64,000 nt of DNA from Microbotryomycetes sp. JL201 (Eukaryota; Basidiomycota; Microbotryomycetes). How positions within the stretch are numbered: position 1 is the stretch's first letter; every line of letters begins with the position of its first letter. A program made the position numbers and the translations under genes. Below, piece after piece: positions 36,840 through 48,493 of this stretch. Under the pieces are notes generated by a model. That model worked only from the letters and a program-made list of their open reading frames with translations. It was not told where the DNA came from and made no database searches. The DNA lies in assembly GCA_033819885.1 (NCBI GenBank), contig JAQYUZ010000046.1:1-64000 (forward strand), in the 5' to 3' direction.

Positions 36840-39780
36840 TCAAACAAGCAAAGCCCGAAGCTCGTCTTCGATCTCGGGCAACTGCTCGACTATGACTTCG
36901 ACGTCGTCTTTCGGCGGAACAGGTGGCGCAGTCGATGACACAGGAGGGTACTGCTCGTCTTGACTTGTCGTCCTACCCTTGCGTCGTCTCAACTCTGCGC
37001 CGTCTTGGTTCGACCGCTGAGACTCGATCTGGTGTTGATCGCTCGCTTCGACAATCTGTCGAAAAGTGGCGTACAGAACCTCGGCGTCTGCCATGATGCC
37101 TTCAATCTCCAGTGTTCCTGACAGTTGTGTCACATACTTGAGAACCTGCACGTCCGCCAAAAGAGAAAACACCGTCAAAAACAAGCTTGGAGCCGCCGAG
37201 AAAAAATAAAGAGGTTGTCTCACCTCGTCAAACTCTCTCAGGTAACGGATGATGATGTCACGATGAGCTTCGATGATCGCCAATGCGACAAACAAGTGCC
37301 AATCCGGACCGAGGTAGTCGGTCCACAAAACTTCCCACAATTGGAGCGTCTGTTCGAACGTGAGTTCGCGTTTGAATCCGCACAAGATCCACCTAAAGCA
37401 AAAGAACAAGTTGAGAGCTCCGCACAGTTCTGGATCCGACACCGGCGCCAATCGTTAGCGTCTCGCGTGTTCGTGTTGGGATTTGGCAAGTGCGAAAACC
37501 CACCGAGATGCTTGTACAGCTGAACGTCCATAGTGCGAATCAAGCCTTGCAGCAAGCTCAGTTGCTGCTTCATTCCGCTCTGATCCCGCAAAAAGTTCTT
37601 CTTCATGCGCTCCATTAACGTCGTAAAGCACCAGAAACTTCTCACTTGGTCTCCATCGCAAACGACATACACGGGTGACAACAAGTCGCTCATACCTTGA
37701 ACATAGTCTCGCTCATCGGAAGCAAAGACGTACGTCAACAAGATTTCTTGAGTTTGTTTGATGTGCGCGTTCGAAGGTGGATGAGGCGATTCTTTTGGAT
37801 CAATGCCCTCGTCATTGGCAGCAAACATCGTGTGCGTCCGGTCCGTCCTCCGACAATCGATTTCTGGAAAAGTGCAAACCATGAGCATCTTGTTTGTGTA
37901 GTAGAGCTGACAGCTGAACACGAACCGATCCGGTGAGCCTCTTCGATGAATCGATCAGTCTTGTGCAACTCGACATCGTTGGACCACTTTGCTTTCAGCT
38001 TGTCGTAAATTTGCGTCTTTTCCTGCCGGATTTTTCTGCGTTGTTGCGTGTCCGAATCCCACGGGTACACGTTGAGCAGAAATGGCCAAACTTCCTTCCG
38101 GACTTCTGATGCCAAGCCCTTTGTGACGCGAGTAAGCACCTAGCACTTAGCATACCTACAGAAACGTACACGTTGAAAGATGCGCTTTTTGGCTTCAGCT
38201 TCGTCGAGCATGAGCTTGCCGCTGTCATCGAACCACGCAGCCCACTCCGTGTCGACGATCGGAGTGTTGTACGCTCTCGTCGATTTTGGTTTGGTGATGT
38301 GATACGTTGACTACGATTCATCTGATCAGTCGACGAGGCTGCCAATCAGAGGAGAAGCTGTGTTTTGGCACTGACCGACAAGACTTCGAAAGCTCCGACC
38401 TCGCTGTCTTCTGCCCTCCCGCTCGGACCATTGACGACGACTTCTGCCCGTCGAGCACGCTCTCCTTCCTCGGCTACAACACGGGCCCACTTTGCAAGGT
38501 ACACTCGCGCGCCATCATATGCCTTGGAGAGGTTCGGAATGTCAGTCATAACACGTCAAGGCAAGCTTTGACGCACTCCTACGCCTGCAGTCTCTTGCAA
38601 CCTGGTCAACTCGCCCGGTGCGTTTGCAAAGTGCGCGATTGGCTCTGGAACGTTCTTGAGTATGGGCTTGGCGAGCGGATGAGACAAGACGGATTGCGCC
38701 GCCGCTTGAGCTGCCGAGCGCGCCCTTTTCATCTCTCACAGTGAGCAGAAAGCCTTCCATGAGATAGCGCAAGACGCCAGACTCACCCTCTTGTGATCTT
38801 GCTGAAAGAGTTGAGCACGTTGAAAGTAAAGTTGTCCATCGAAGGTCCGACTTGGTCTGGGAAATCGCTTGACGATGGCGGCAGGCTCCTGTGCAAAATA
38901 CTTTGCCTCTTTGCTTCCCTTCGTGCCCGCTCTTCTGGGCTGATATCGTCAATGTCGCCGACTCGCAGCCTGACGCCTTTGAGAGCTTCCGTTGGTACGG
39001 CCTCGTCCTCGAACAGTGCTGTCGAATGAACTTCTAAATCTGTCCTTGACGGGTTGACGAGGAACAGGCTCGGCTCGAGTTGACTTCGGACGAGGTGGCT
39101 GTACAAGCGCAGTTGTGACAGCAACGCCTCTCCTCCCCAACTTGGTGGAATCTTGACAGACGTCGATGTGGTTGAAGAAGAGCCATGCCCATTGTTTGCT
39201 CTGCGTTCTGCGCCAAGTGCAGACAAGGCGGCAACGCGTCGGTCTCTGTCGAGTACGGTCGATGCAGATTCTTCGTCGTGAAAGTACAAAGGCCCAAACG
39301 ATTCTCCACCGTAAACGGACAGAGTTACTGATCCAAACCAAGCTGCGAGGGTTGGTGGCTGTACCTGCAACGAGTAGAGTGACCGGATTGGTACCGAAAA
39401 GGCGTGGTCCGGCAGCAAGGTCGGTGGCGTGACGAGCGCCTCTTGAAGTTCTGGTGTACCAGGTCCAGAGCTGCCGTCTCCCGCCGTCCTTGCCGCGCTC
39501 GCTTCTGCAGTTGATCCGAGTTCGACGAGCACGTACGCCTCGTGGTCCTTTGTGCCGACGATTAACGACTCTGGGATCCAGCTGAGCAAAAAGTCTCTGT
39601 TTGCTCGTTTGCCGACCTGCACGATTGCGACATAGCCTGGTATGTTGTCTTTGAGGAGTGATGTAGGTTGCTGAGGGTGTGTGCGCAAGCATGACATCAG
39701 TGGGGCTGGCGATCTCGCGCTGGTCCTTGCTGATGTGGCGTGCTCACAAGGTACACTTTCGACTTGGAGTAGCTGCGCAT
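36840..39780 (-). CDS. Gyp7-type TBC-domain Rab GTPase-activating protein
   Basis: Nine exons (39780-39748, 39670-38787, 38724-38577, 38522-38376, 38310-38170, 38118-37926, 37863-37504, 37429-37224, 37145-36840) sum to 2,418 nt, or 805 residues. The N-terminus SKSKVYLQPTSLLKDNIPGY matches the Gyp7/TBC1D15 start. A DUF3548-like region follows, then the TBC domain: QRGLASEVRKEVWPFLLNVYPWD, the arginine finger in IEIDCRRTDRTH, the glutamine finger in DYVQGMSDLLSPVY, and LNLFFCFRWILCGFKREL. Gyp7 stimulates GTP hydrolysis by the vacuolar Rab Ypt7, so a role in vacuole and endosome traffic is likely. Exon 1 codes for only eleven residues; the start is fixed by a stop just upstream in frame. The C-terminal tail is acidic and Pro-rich. 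Confidence 0.92.
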
Positions 39781-40374
39781 GGGTTCATGGGTTCAATAGA
39801 GCGTCTATGCAATGGCCAGTCCCAGGTGACTGACAGCAGGCGGGCGGCCGAGTCTCGCTGCGACGGAGGCGGCGGTGCGGAGGCTGCAGGCCCGCCAAGA
39901 CCGTCCACGTCGCTTTGAGGGTCGGTCGGTCGTTTGTGAGAGACGGAAACGGCGTCATCCGACTGCAAAAGGGATGGTAGTGCAGGAGGAACGACGTCAG
40001 TTGCGCCCGTCTCGTCAACTCGGCGCAGCACTGCCAAGTGCAACTGACAGACGCCGTGCGGAACGATGCGACGTCCTCGGTGGACAGTGATGCTGGACCA
40101 CCGCCCATGGCTGTCGTGTCGGCGCAAACAGACCCAGGTGCGACGGGACAGGCAGGGGCAAGCACCGCAGCCGAAAGTGGGGGGGGGGGGGGGCGAGTTT
40201 GCATTCCTACCATCGTCCGCCCCTCTTCCTGGCCGACCACTCAGCATCAGAAGCTCACAATTGACCGCGCAAGACAGACCCACTTTGTGTCCCATCTCGA
40301 AAACACTTTAGCTTCGGCTGCAGCTTGACTCGACCCGAACCAGATCACAGACACGGTCGACTTTGCTTGGGATT
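39781..40374. promoter_or_regulatory. Divergent promoter region with G15 tract
   Basis: About 590 bp between the Gyp7-like gene (minus) and the FMN split-barrel gene (plus). A run of 15 G lies at 40179-40193, about 180 bp upstream of the plus-strand start. Several frames are open across this region, but none has a motif. Confidence 0.45.
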
Positions 40375-41380
40375 ATGGGCGCGTTCTTTGACGAGATACC
40401 CGAAAGCCTCATCGAATGGATCAAGTCCGCTCACACGTCACACTCATCTTTTCCTTACAGCTGACAATCCTCGCCTCAGGGAACAAAAACTCTTCTTTGT
40501 GGCGACGGCACCACGAGCAGACTCGGGGCATGTCAACGTGTCTCCAAAAGGTACAGCAAGACTCGCAGCGTGTGCAAGCTCTGTTCTTGATTCATTCTCT
40601 CTCGCAGGCCACGATACGTTTCACGTCGTGTCAAAGACGAGGTGCGTCCACGAGACTGCGCCAGCAAACGGGTGGTCTGGGTTGACTGTCGACTCGCACT
40701 TTAGTGCCTGGTACCTGGACTTGACTGGCTCGGGCAACGAGACCATCTCCCACTTGCAAGAGAACGGAAGGATCACGATCAGCGAGTTTGAACGATCATC
40801 AGTGTCCTATCCGTTATGGTTTGCGCTGACTCGATCGATTGTCGCAGTGTTTGCCGCGTTGACAGGTCCACCACGAATCATGCGACTGTTTGGTACAGGT
40901 CGAGTGATTGAACGTGGCACAAGACAGTTTGACGAGTTGCTCGCAAACGAACCCGAACGGTTGACGAGTTACTCGGGTCAGAGAAGCATCATTTGGATCG
41001 ACATTCACAAAGTTGGAACCAGCTGTGGGTACTCGGTACCGTTCTTCGAATACAAGTCGGAGAGGGACACGCTACTCAAGTTTATGCAGAAACGCGAGGA
41101 CAGTGACGCGGCTGGGAGAGAAGACGACGGGATGCGCGCGTACTGGAAAAAAAAGAACTCGGAGTCGATGGACGGCCTGCCCGGGTACAGGATACAACCT
41201 GCTTCCCTAACGACGAGCAGCCACCCGCTGCGTGTGTTTGACGCGGCAGTGGGCAAGGTGGCGACGACGACGAAAGGTTCCCTTGCGTTCGTAACAGGGC
41301 TCATGGTTGGTCTACTGACTGGCATGATCGCTTTCGTATTCCTGAGGGACATTGTCGAGCCGCGCTTGGGTCTGGCTTAG
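40375..41380 (+). CDS. Pyridoxamine-phosphate-oxidase-like FMN-binding protein, tail-anchored
   Basis: Five exons (40375-40424, 40480-40550, 40608-40641, 40705-40781, 40848-41380) sum to 765 nt, or 254 residues. Split-barrel flavin motifs are MGAFFDEIPESLIEWI, KLFFVATAP, HVNVSPKG, YLDLTGSGNETISHLQENGR and MFAALTGPPRIMRLFGTG. Such proteins bind FMN or F420 and reduce small molecules; the substrate is unknown. The C-terminus adds a strong transmembrane segment (AFVTGLMVGLLTGMIAFVF) before a short tail, so the domain is probably membrane-tethered facing the cytosol. The fourth intron (40782-40847, 66 nt) begins with GC rather than GT (GCGAGT) and has a CTGAC branch site. It keeps frame, but its removal restores the family sequence, so a GC-AG intron is favoured. 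Confidence 0.88.
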
Positions 41381-41696
41381 CAAGTGGCGAAGGGCGCCTG
41401 AATGCTCATTGTAACCCATATTGGGTGGTACTCGCAATGTTGGAACTGTGAATCGCCTTTGACTGACCTTTACTGCAATCTGTCGGCATGTTCTGAATGA
41501 CGTCGGCCGGATGCGCAGCGCCAAAAGCGCCGCGAGTCACTTTTGGCCAACACCCGTCTCGCCGTCTTGCTGTTCGAGGGTGGCTCAGCACAGGCTCTTG
41601 TCCGTACTGTGAGGCACTTGGCCCCTCGTCCGAGCACCTCGGCCGCCTTGGTCAGACTACAGCGGTGTCGGTTGCGTCATTGCACAAAGCCTCGTC
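41381..41696. other. Intergenic spacer
   Basis: A 316-bp spacer between two plus-strand genes. It holds the 3' end of the FMN protein and the promoter of the Ist2-like gene. No other feature is seen. Confidence 0.45.
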
Positions 41697-44603
41697 ATGG
41701 TTGCCACCCCGGCACACACCGAGCCTCACGCAGACCTCGTGATTGTGTTCGATCCCGACCACAAGCCAAATGGAGCTCGAGCACCGACCAAAGCCGCGTC
41801 TGACGAGTCTGTCGAGCAAGAGTACAGCAACTTGATCGGCGCGCTCGTCGACGCCGGCCTGCACGCGACAGGCAGGCCAGGCGCATCTGGAACGAACCAG
41901 GTACTCGTCTTTGTCAAAGCTAGTGACGAGCGACTGCAGACAGAGGCGTACAGGGAGCGGTCAGTCTTCGATTCTCGCCCTCACGTGACCTGCTTCGTCT
42001 CATACTGACACACATTGTCCGTGGCCTCGAAAGCATGGCCGATTGGTTGCATGGTGTCACGTCAGACAAGCCAGCGCCAAAGTCGGAAATCGACTTTTCG
42101 AAAGAAGAGATTACCCCGGCCGAGCGCGTCAGGCTCGTTTACTCGGTGTTGACGGTCAGTCGACTTGGAGCACCTTGCACAGCGATCATGTCACTGTTAC
42201 TGACACTGACGTACTCTGCTGGAAAAGACGGCCCGCTCAAATGGAGCAGGCTCCATCACGCAATCGACGGCGTCGGGAACGGTCGCTGGCCTCCAGCCTT
42301 TGCCTTCGCCGCCTTCATTCCCGCACATCACGAGCGTGTTTCCGCCTCACGACATTCAATACAACAAGCAATGGATCAAGAAATGGTCCTCCTCACAACT
42401 CAAAATACCTCAGGAGCAATTGACCGAGATCAAAAACCATTTCGGCGAAAAGATTGCGCTGTACTTTGCCTTCTTGCGATACTACTTTCGCTCTCTGATA
42501 TTCCCTGCCTCACTCGGCATCGTCTGGTACCTTGCCGGCCTCGCATTTTCGCCTTTCTACTCGGTCCCCGTCGTCGTGTGGAGCATCTGGTTCGTCGAAT
42601 CGTGGCGCGTCAAAGAGCGCGAGTTGGCCGTGGAATGGGGCACGTATGGAGTCGAAAGAGTCGAGAACGAACGTGCCGAGTTCAAAGGAATCAAAAGAGT
42701 TGTTGATCCGGTAACAGGCGTAGAACGTCAACATTTTCCGTTAAGCACCAGACTCGTCAGACAATTGTCATCGGTCCCGGCTTTGATCGGATTCGCGGCC
42801 TTGTTGGCCGTATTGATTTCGATCATCTATTCGATTGAAACCATTGTCGGAGAGGTGTATGATGGGCCGGGCAAGCGATATTTGGTATGTATCTTGACAA
42901 AAATTGCACCCTGGGCTTTGAGCTGATACCTCGCTCTGTGCAGGCACTTTTGCCGACTGTCTTGTTTGTCGGCATCGTGCCCCGTGTGACGGGCTTGTGG
43001 CAGGCAACGGCCGAAAAGCTGACCGACTGGGAGAACCACGCCCACCAAACCGAGCACGAAAAGTCTCTGACGCTCAAAGTCTTTGCCCTCAACTTTTTGG
43101 TGGCGTACGGTTCGTTGCTCCTCACGAGCTTTGTATACGTGAGTTTCATCGGCAAGGCCCGAAAGAGACAATGAGCTGACAGACCAAGGTTTTGTTGCAG
43201 ATTCCGTTTGGCCAAGTTCTTGTGCCGGCGATCCTGTCAAAGCTGCCGTCGCACCATGCCGCGAAAGTCTCACGCAAATCACTCACCGGTAAACTCGATT
43301 ACAACATCAACTCTGCCAAGCTTCATACGCAAATCGTCGCCTACACGCTGACGAATCAAATCACTGGAGCGTTCATCGAGATCGGAGTGCCGTACTTGAC
43401 GGCACTCGTCAGTCAAAAGGTCGCACAAGTAAAGGACAAGAATCACGGCGAGAAGGATCCCGTCGACGATGAAGACGAAAAGGCGTTCCTCGACAGAATC
43501 AGACATGAGGCTTCGTTGCCAGAGTATTCGACGTTTGGAGATTAGTAAGTAGAGTTTGAAAAATTTCATCGTGCTTTCGTGTTTGATTGAGCTATCCGTT
43601 TCGCAGCGCCGAGATGACGACGCAATTTGGCTACATGGTCTTGTTCTCGTTGATCTGGCCCATCGCGCCACTATGGTCATTCATCAACAACTTTGTGAGC
43701 CGGGGAACGGTCTTGAATCACTATATGCTTATACAAGTCACAACCTGTAGTTCGAACTGCGCTCAGACGCGTTCAAGATCACGACTCAAGTCCGTCGGCC
43801 GGTTCCGGTGCGAGAAACGAGCATCGGACCTTGGCTTGAGGCTCTTGTGTGTTTGCCTGGATGGCGATACTGAATCGAATTGGCTGACAAGGGTTTGAGG
43901 ACTCCGACAGAGCTTCTTGTCATGGCTCGCCGCGCTCACAAATGCCGCTTTGATCTACCTCTACCGACCTCTTGTCTCGGTTCCTACACCCGTTGCTGAA
44001 AAATTATCTCAGCTGACGCACGCCAACATCACGGTCCCACAAAACATGACGCGAGCCGTTCGATCGAGGATGACAAAGATTGATCTCGCGTCACAAGGTA
44101 TCAGCTTGACCGATTATCTCTCAAACGGTACACAATCAAACGTCGTCTCTGCCGTCAAACATACTTTATTTTCTGCTTTACTGGTCGCTTTGGCTTCCGA
44201 ACATGCCTACTTGATCGTGAGAGGTGCGATTCGTTGGTTGTTGCACCAATTTAAATGGTTGGACGGTCAAGCTGAACGACGAGTCAGACGAAGTTCATTG
44301 GAAATGAAGAGGACGTACCTTGACGAGTTTGGATTGAAAAAAGGTCCGATCGAGTTGGTAAAGTTGGTCAATCGTAAACGGGCAGAAAGTTTGTCTTTGG
44401 AAGGAGGAGGAGGAGGAGGAGGAGGAGGAGGAGGAGGAGGAGGAGGAGGAGGAGAATCAAAGGATGAGAACAAGGTTGACGCCAGTCGAGCAAGAACTTC
44501 AAATCACAAGTCGTTGGATGCGGACGAGCACGAAACTACGTTTTGGACGAAACCTGATCGAGGACTCGAATTCGTTAAAAAGCTCAAACCAAAGTCCGAG
44601 TAA
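41697..44603 (+). CDS. Ist2-like anoctamin (TMEM16 family) membrane protein
   Basis: A multi-exon gene with short introns. It starts at ATG 41697 (MVATPAHTEPHADLVIVFD) and ends with TAA at 44601-44603. The N-terminal cytosolic domain includes VRLVYSVLT joined to a Ser/Pro-rich loop and FPPHDIQYNKQWIK. Anoctamin-type segments follow: YFAFLRYYFRSLIFPASLGIVW, VPVVVWSIWFVESWRVKERELAVEWG, LVRQLSSVPALIG, ALLPTVLFVGIVPRV, EYSTFGDYAEMTTQFGYMVLFSLIWPIAP and the FKITTQVRRPVP linker. Fungal Ist2 proteins tether the cortical ER to the plasma membrane and may scramble lipids; animal relatives are calcium-gated channels or scramblases. The cytosolic tail contains a Gly17 tract from a (GGA)17 repeat at 44403-44453. 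Not every intron boundary was checked to the base. Confidence 0.88.
44403..44453 (+). repeat. (GGA)17 trinucleotide repeat coding poly-Gly
   Basis: Seventeen uninterrupted GGA triplets in frame with the Ist2-like protein give seventeen glycines in its C-terminal cytosolic tail. A pure repeat of this length should vary between strains. An in-frame change would only lengthen or shorten a flexible linker. Confidence 0.97.
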
Positions 44604-45332
44604 AGTAAAACGAACGCTATTTGTTCCTGAATTTTGTAACGAAAGACTCAGACAAGATTGTAGCGGGCAACGTCAAAGTTGCAACAAAAAAAAAAGGTCA
44701 ACCGCTTTCTTGTGGTGGTTGCACGACGAGTTTTGAACTGCGACTACTAGAAAAGAAAAACTATGATACAGAAAGGGAATGCAAGTGAAAATAGAGTCGA
44801 CGGGGGCAAAAAGCACGACGGGCGCCTCGTCCCGTGTCCTCGAGAGTTGTCAAGCGCGTTCGAGAGCTGCGAAAGCGTCGAGTCCTCGAATGAGGTACCG
44901 ACGACGAGCTCAACCGAAAGAGAATAACGGTAACCAAAGTTTGATCCCAAGTAAATCAAACGGCTTGACGGTGTTTAGAAACGATAACGCCGAGAGAAGA
45001 GTGTCCGCGTGATCAAAAAGAAGAAGGGGGGAGCGGCCGGAACGTTGCCCCAAGTTGCTTTCAGGGCAAGCTCGTTGAAGCTCTATAGGTTGCTGTCAAC
45101 GAGGCGCAAAAAGGCATTGAAAAGGTGGCGCTGGCGTCCCGCTTCTTTGGAACAGTAACGACAGTGGGTTTGTTGGATGAAGAGAGAAAACAACCGAAGG
45201 ATGATTAAGAATAGAATGCTGTAGGCATACAAGTCGACGTTTGTAGATGCGTCGACACCGAGAGAACCACCAAGAGAGCCCATGTACACGCGCGCCAGTC
45301 CCAGAGAGAAAAGATCCTCATTGAGCCATCGC
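44604..45332. other. Convergent intergenic region
   Basis: About 0.7 kb between the 3' ends of the Ist2-like gene (plus) and the secreted Cys-rich protein (minus). No gene is seen; short A-rich runs occur near 44685. It presumably holds both polyadenylation regions. Confidence 0.45.
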
Positions 45333-46202
45333 TTAGTTGGCTCGGCAGATCCTCTCGCCCGAGGCCAAGATGGCAACGCGGTAGCCGGCGGGGCAGTTGA
45401 TGGTGCAGCGGTAGTTGAAGCAAGCAGGTGTGCCGATGCCGTTGTACGCAGGAGGGCACGTCTGGCCACCGCAGTTGTCGGGGTCGAACTTGAGGTCAAT
45501 GCATTGGCCATCAATGGGTGTGCGACCGTAGCGGCAGACTGGACAAAAAGTTTACGGTCAGCGAGCGCCCTCAAAGACTCGGTCAAGGCAAAAACGTACT
45601 CAGCGTGCAAGTGCCGTCAGCACCAACGCAAGTGTAGACACCGCCGAGGGGGTTGGCAGGGCAGTTGGCGCGTTGCTCAGGCGTGCAGTTGCTAATGTTC
45701 TTGACACAGGTTCCACGAGAGTAAGTGTACGAGTTGGGGCACTTGAGGCGGCAGCGACCAATGTTCTGGTTGCAATTGGCGTAGGCGAGGGCAGGCAATT
45801 GGATGTTGTTGTTGGTGATGTAGTCACGGCAGATCTGTGACCTTGCCCTGGGGCCAAGACCGCAAGAGACGCTGTCGATTTGGCGCTTGGCGAGTGTACG
45901 AGCCTCAATGTCGCGCTTGGTCAAGCCTTCGGCGCGTTGGGCGGCGGCGATCTGGCGCTCGACAATGGCAAGACCCTCTTGGTACAAGGGGTCACGCTTG
46001 GCCTTGAGCATGGGGTTCTCGGCTGACGAATTCCAAAACAGGAGGTGGCGAGGAAAGTGAATCCAAGAAACGAAGGGAAAGGAACAGTTGGCGCGCAGGT
46101 CAGCAAAGAAGCAAAGGTCGTTCATTCAAGCTGCACAGACTAACCCTGAGTGGCCGAGGCCAACGTGAAGAGAGCCAACGAGGCGATAAGGAACGAGCGC
46201 AT
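45333..46202 (-). CDS. Secreted cysteine-rich protein, priA-like
   Basis: Three exons (46202-46145, 46022-45600, 45538-45333) sum to 687 nt, or 228 residues. A signal peptide is clear (MRSFLIASLALFTLASA). A charged propeptide-like segment carries Lys-Arg pairs (LTKRDIEARTLAKRQ) suited to Kex2 cleavage, followed by a Cys-rich domain with repeated CPxx-type spacing: CNQNIGRCRLKCPNSYTYSR, CTPEQRANCPANPLGG, VCRYGRTPIDGQCID, CGGQTCPP and CTINCPAGYRV. This resembles fungal priA-type secreted proteins of unknown function, often abundant in certain growth stages. The mature part would be an extracellular disulfide-bonded protein. The 122-nt first intron is longer than most here. Confidence 0.85.
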
Positions 46203-48493
46203 CTTCGAGGAAGTGATCAAGAACGAAAGGGGCGTGACAAAGAGTTGTACTCGACAACAAGTGAGGTCGAGTGAGAAGACAAGGTAAGGAGAGGAGAGAG
46301 AAAGAGATCTGCCTGTTTAACGGGAAGAGACGAGAAGGGGGGGAAAACTCGTGCCGGATGCCAAGCTGTGCCCGATGCGATCACAAAACGTGTTTCCGGC
46401 CGGATCACGAAAACAGCAATCGTGTGCCCGCTGTTGTGGGTGCTGCGCGTAAAAGGTATCCATGGCGCCGGCCCTCGTCGGTTGGTGGTGCCTTGACCCC
46501 GGGAAAACTCAGTCAGCCCATCACTTGCCGCTTTAGGCGAACGCGTCGCGAAATCGCATTCGCGCGCGTCGAAACCAATAAATTCAAGGCCCTACCCCCG
46601 GACTACAACCCAGCGAGACTTGACTATAAGCAGCGTCGAATGACATGCAATGATTGATCAGCAGATCAGGTTGCGAACGAGGCTGCGCTTGAAGATCGAG
46701 CTGGGACAAATACAGCACACAAAACCATCTAGAGCAGATTGTCCCGATTAGATCAACCGAGCGTCTGCGCCGTCCCGACGGTTTTACGCTTCCTTGCACA
46801 TGATGACAATGAGAGCTTTTGCACGCGGAGAGGCTCTTGGCAACCGTTAACTCTCTCAACTGGTCTTTTAATTGCACCTTGCGGTCGTCTTCGGCGATTC
46901 AGGCCAGGCTGGGTTATCATACTGCTGGCTCGTGCTGTGCACGCGCAAGGCCGGGAAGGATTGCGCATCTCGCAGCCGAGCAGAAACCGAATATGCCACT
47001 CCTGCACAATACATGCATCTCATATTATACAAGACTGAAGTAGCTCATTCACTTGTGATCATCCCACTGAATTATGCTACAGCACTGTCGCGCAGTTTGT
47101 CCGATTTCAACTGCTAGAGTGGCGTCGCCTCTCGCTAACCGCGCTCATCTCGCTGCTCTCGGAAGTTGGTATGACAATGTGTGACGACATTGACTTTCTT
47201 TTTGAATCTATGAACTGGAATAGTGCTACTGCTTTTTTGAGTGTCTGCCAGCCAGCCTCTTTGACCGCACTCGTCCAAACCGAGGGTTGCGCAGAGGAGG
47301 CTTGAACTCTGCCCAGAGACAACTCTTTTCGCCCGTGACATCACATATCTCGACATTGTCACGCTCTTTTTTTTTTCTACATCGTACGAGTCTCGTCGAT
47401 TTCTGAGCTTGGCGGTGACGGTTTTCGTCTTTTTGTTTACCCCAGACTGCATCCAGCCATCTCCTTCCGGAAGCACTATAGCGCAACGCTGTGATCGTGT
47501 GCAGCAAAGTTTGCAGTCAATTCGACTAGAATCAATATCACTAGTGCTCATGGCATGTTCACATCGATTAACGTGCAGCAAGCTTGTGGTGGGTTTGGTC
47601 AACGTTTCAGGATGGACACGTGTCGCGACGTGTCGCCGCCGTTGGTAGTAGCCCCCCGATTACGCTACCAGGTGGAGGCCGAGGCTCTGCTTTCAAGGCA
47701 TGTCTACATTCAGCATACAACTGCATCACACCTTGTCAACGAAACAAGAGCATTTGCAAGAGGCAAAAATTAAGTTGCACAAGCCTGTGGCGTTCAAAGC
47801 GTTTCTGCTTGCTCTTGCATTCGAAAACTGATGATCCGAGCAAGAATGACACGGACACACCGACACATACACACACGCTTGAACGCACCACACGAGCAAG
47901 GCATCGCTCATCGTGATGGTGTTGACTTTTTTCGAGCCAGTACAAAAAGGAAAGTCTCGCCACTGTCGCCCCCCGCGCGCGCGCGCTTCCCGCGGCCGCG
48001 TATCATGCCCTCTTTTGGATTTTATTGTGCCAGCTTGACGGGTTCACAGTACGGGAAGAGGTTCAACCCATTACTACCCATCTTGGAGACATTGTCTGTC
48101 ACCTCGTTTTCCCGTTTTCAATTCGTGTGGCGTCGAACGACGTCGAGGTTCGAAACTGCCCGGCACGGTTATCTACGCCTGTTTAGCAGCATATCTTACA
48201 GAGATGATGCAATGTAAAGGAGGGAGAGAGAGATTGATGGCAAGCATACTACATGTTTCTTTGAGCAACAGCGACGTGATATGTGACAAGAAAAGCAGAG
48301 TCTGCAAAAAGCCCGCTACACCTTCTTGCAGATTGGCGACGCAACGTGGACAAAAATGGGACAGTCATACGCGAACGGCAGGGTCGTAAAAGGAACAACA
48401 TGTGAGCGGCCGAAAGAAAACAATTTAGGGGTCGTCGAAATGAAACAGAGCGTAGAAAAGAAAGAGAAGTCGCGCGCGCGGGTTCGAAAAAGG
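46203..48493. other. Gene-poor block of 2.3 kb
   Basis: No supported gene. It must hold the promoter of the secreted Cys-rich protein (minus, start 46202) and the 3' end of the phosphatase gene (minus, stop 48494). A CG-alternating run lies near 47970-47985, and an ACAC-rich patch near 47860-47880. All open frames are short and lack motifs, and I saw no tRNA-type B box. Confidence 0.5.

Noticed and set aside
39744-40295. Long overlapping minus-strand frames upstream of the Gyp7-like gene
   Set aside because: They are open in several frames because of GC-rich sequence and do not join the SKSKVYL start; an in-frame stop lies just before that ATG.
45083-45610. 175-codon minus-strand frame over the Cys-rich protein
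   Set aside because: The exon structure of the secreted protein in the neighbouring frame keeps the Cys pattern and signal peptide; this is its shadow.
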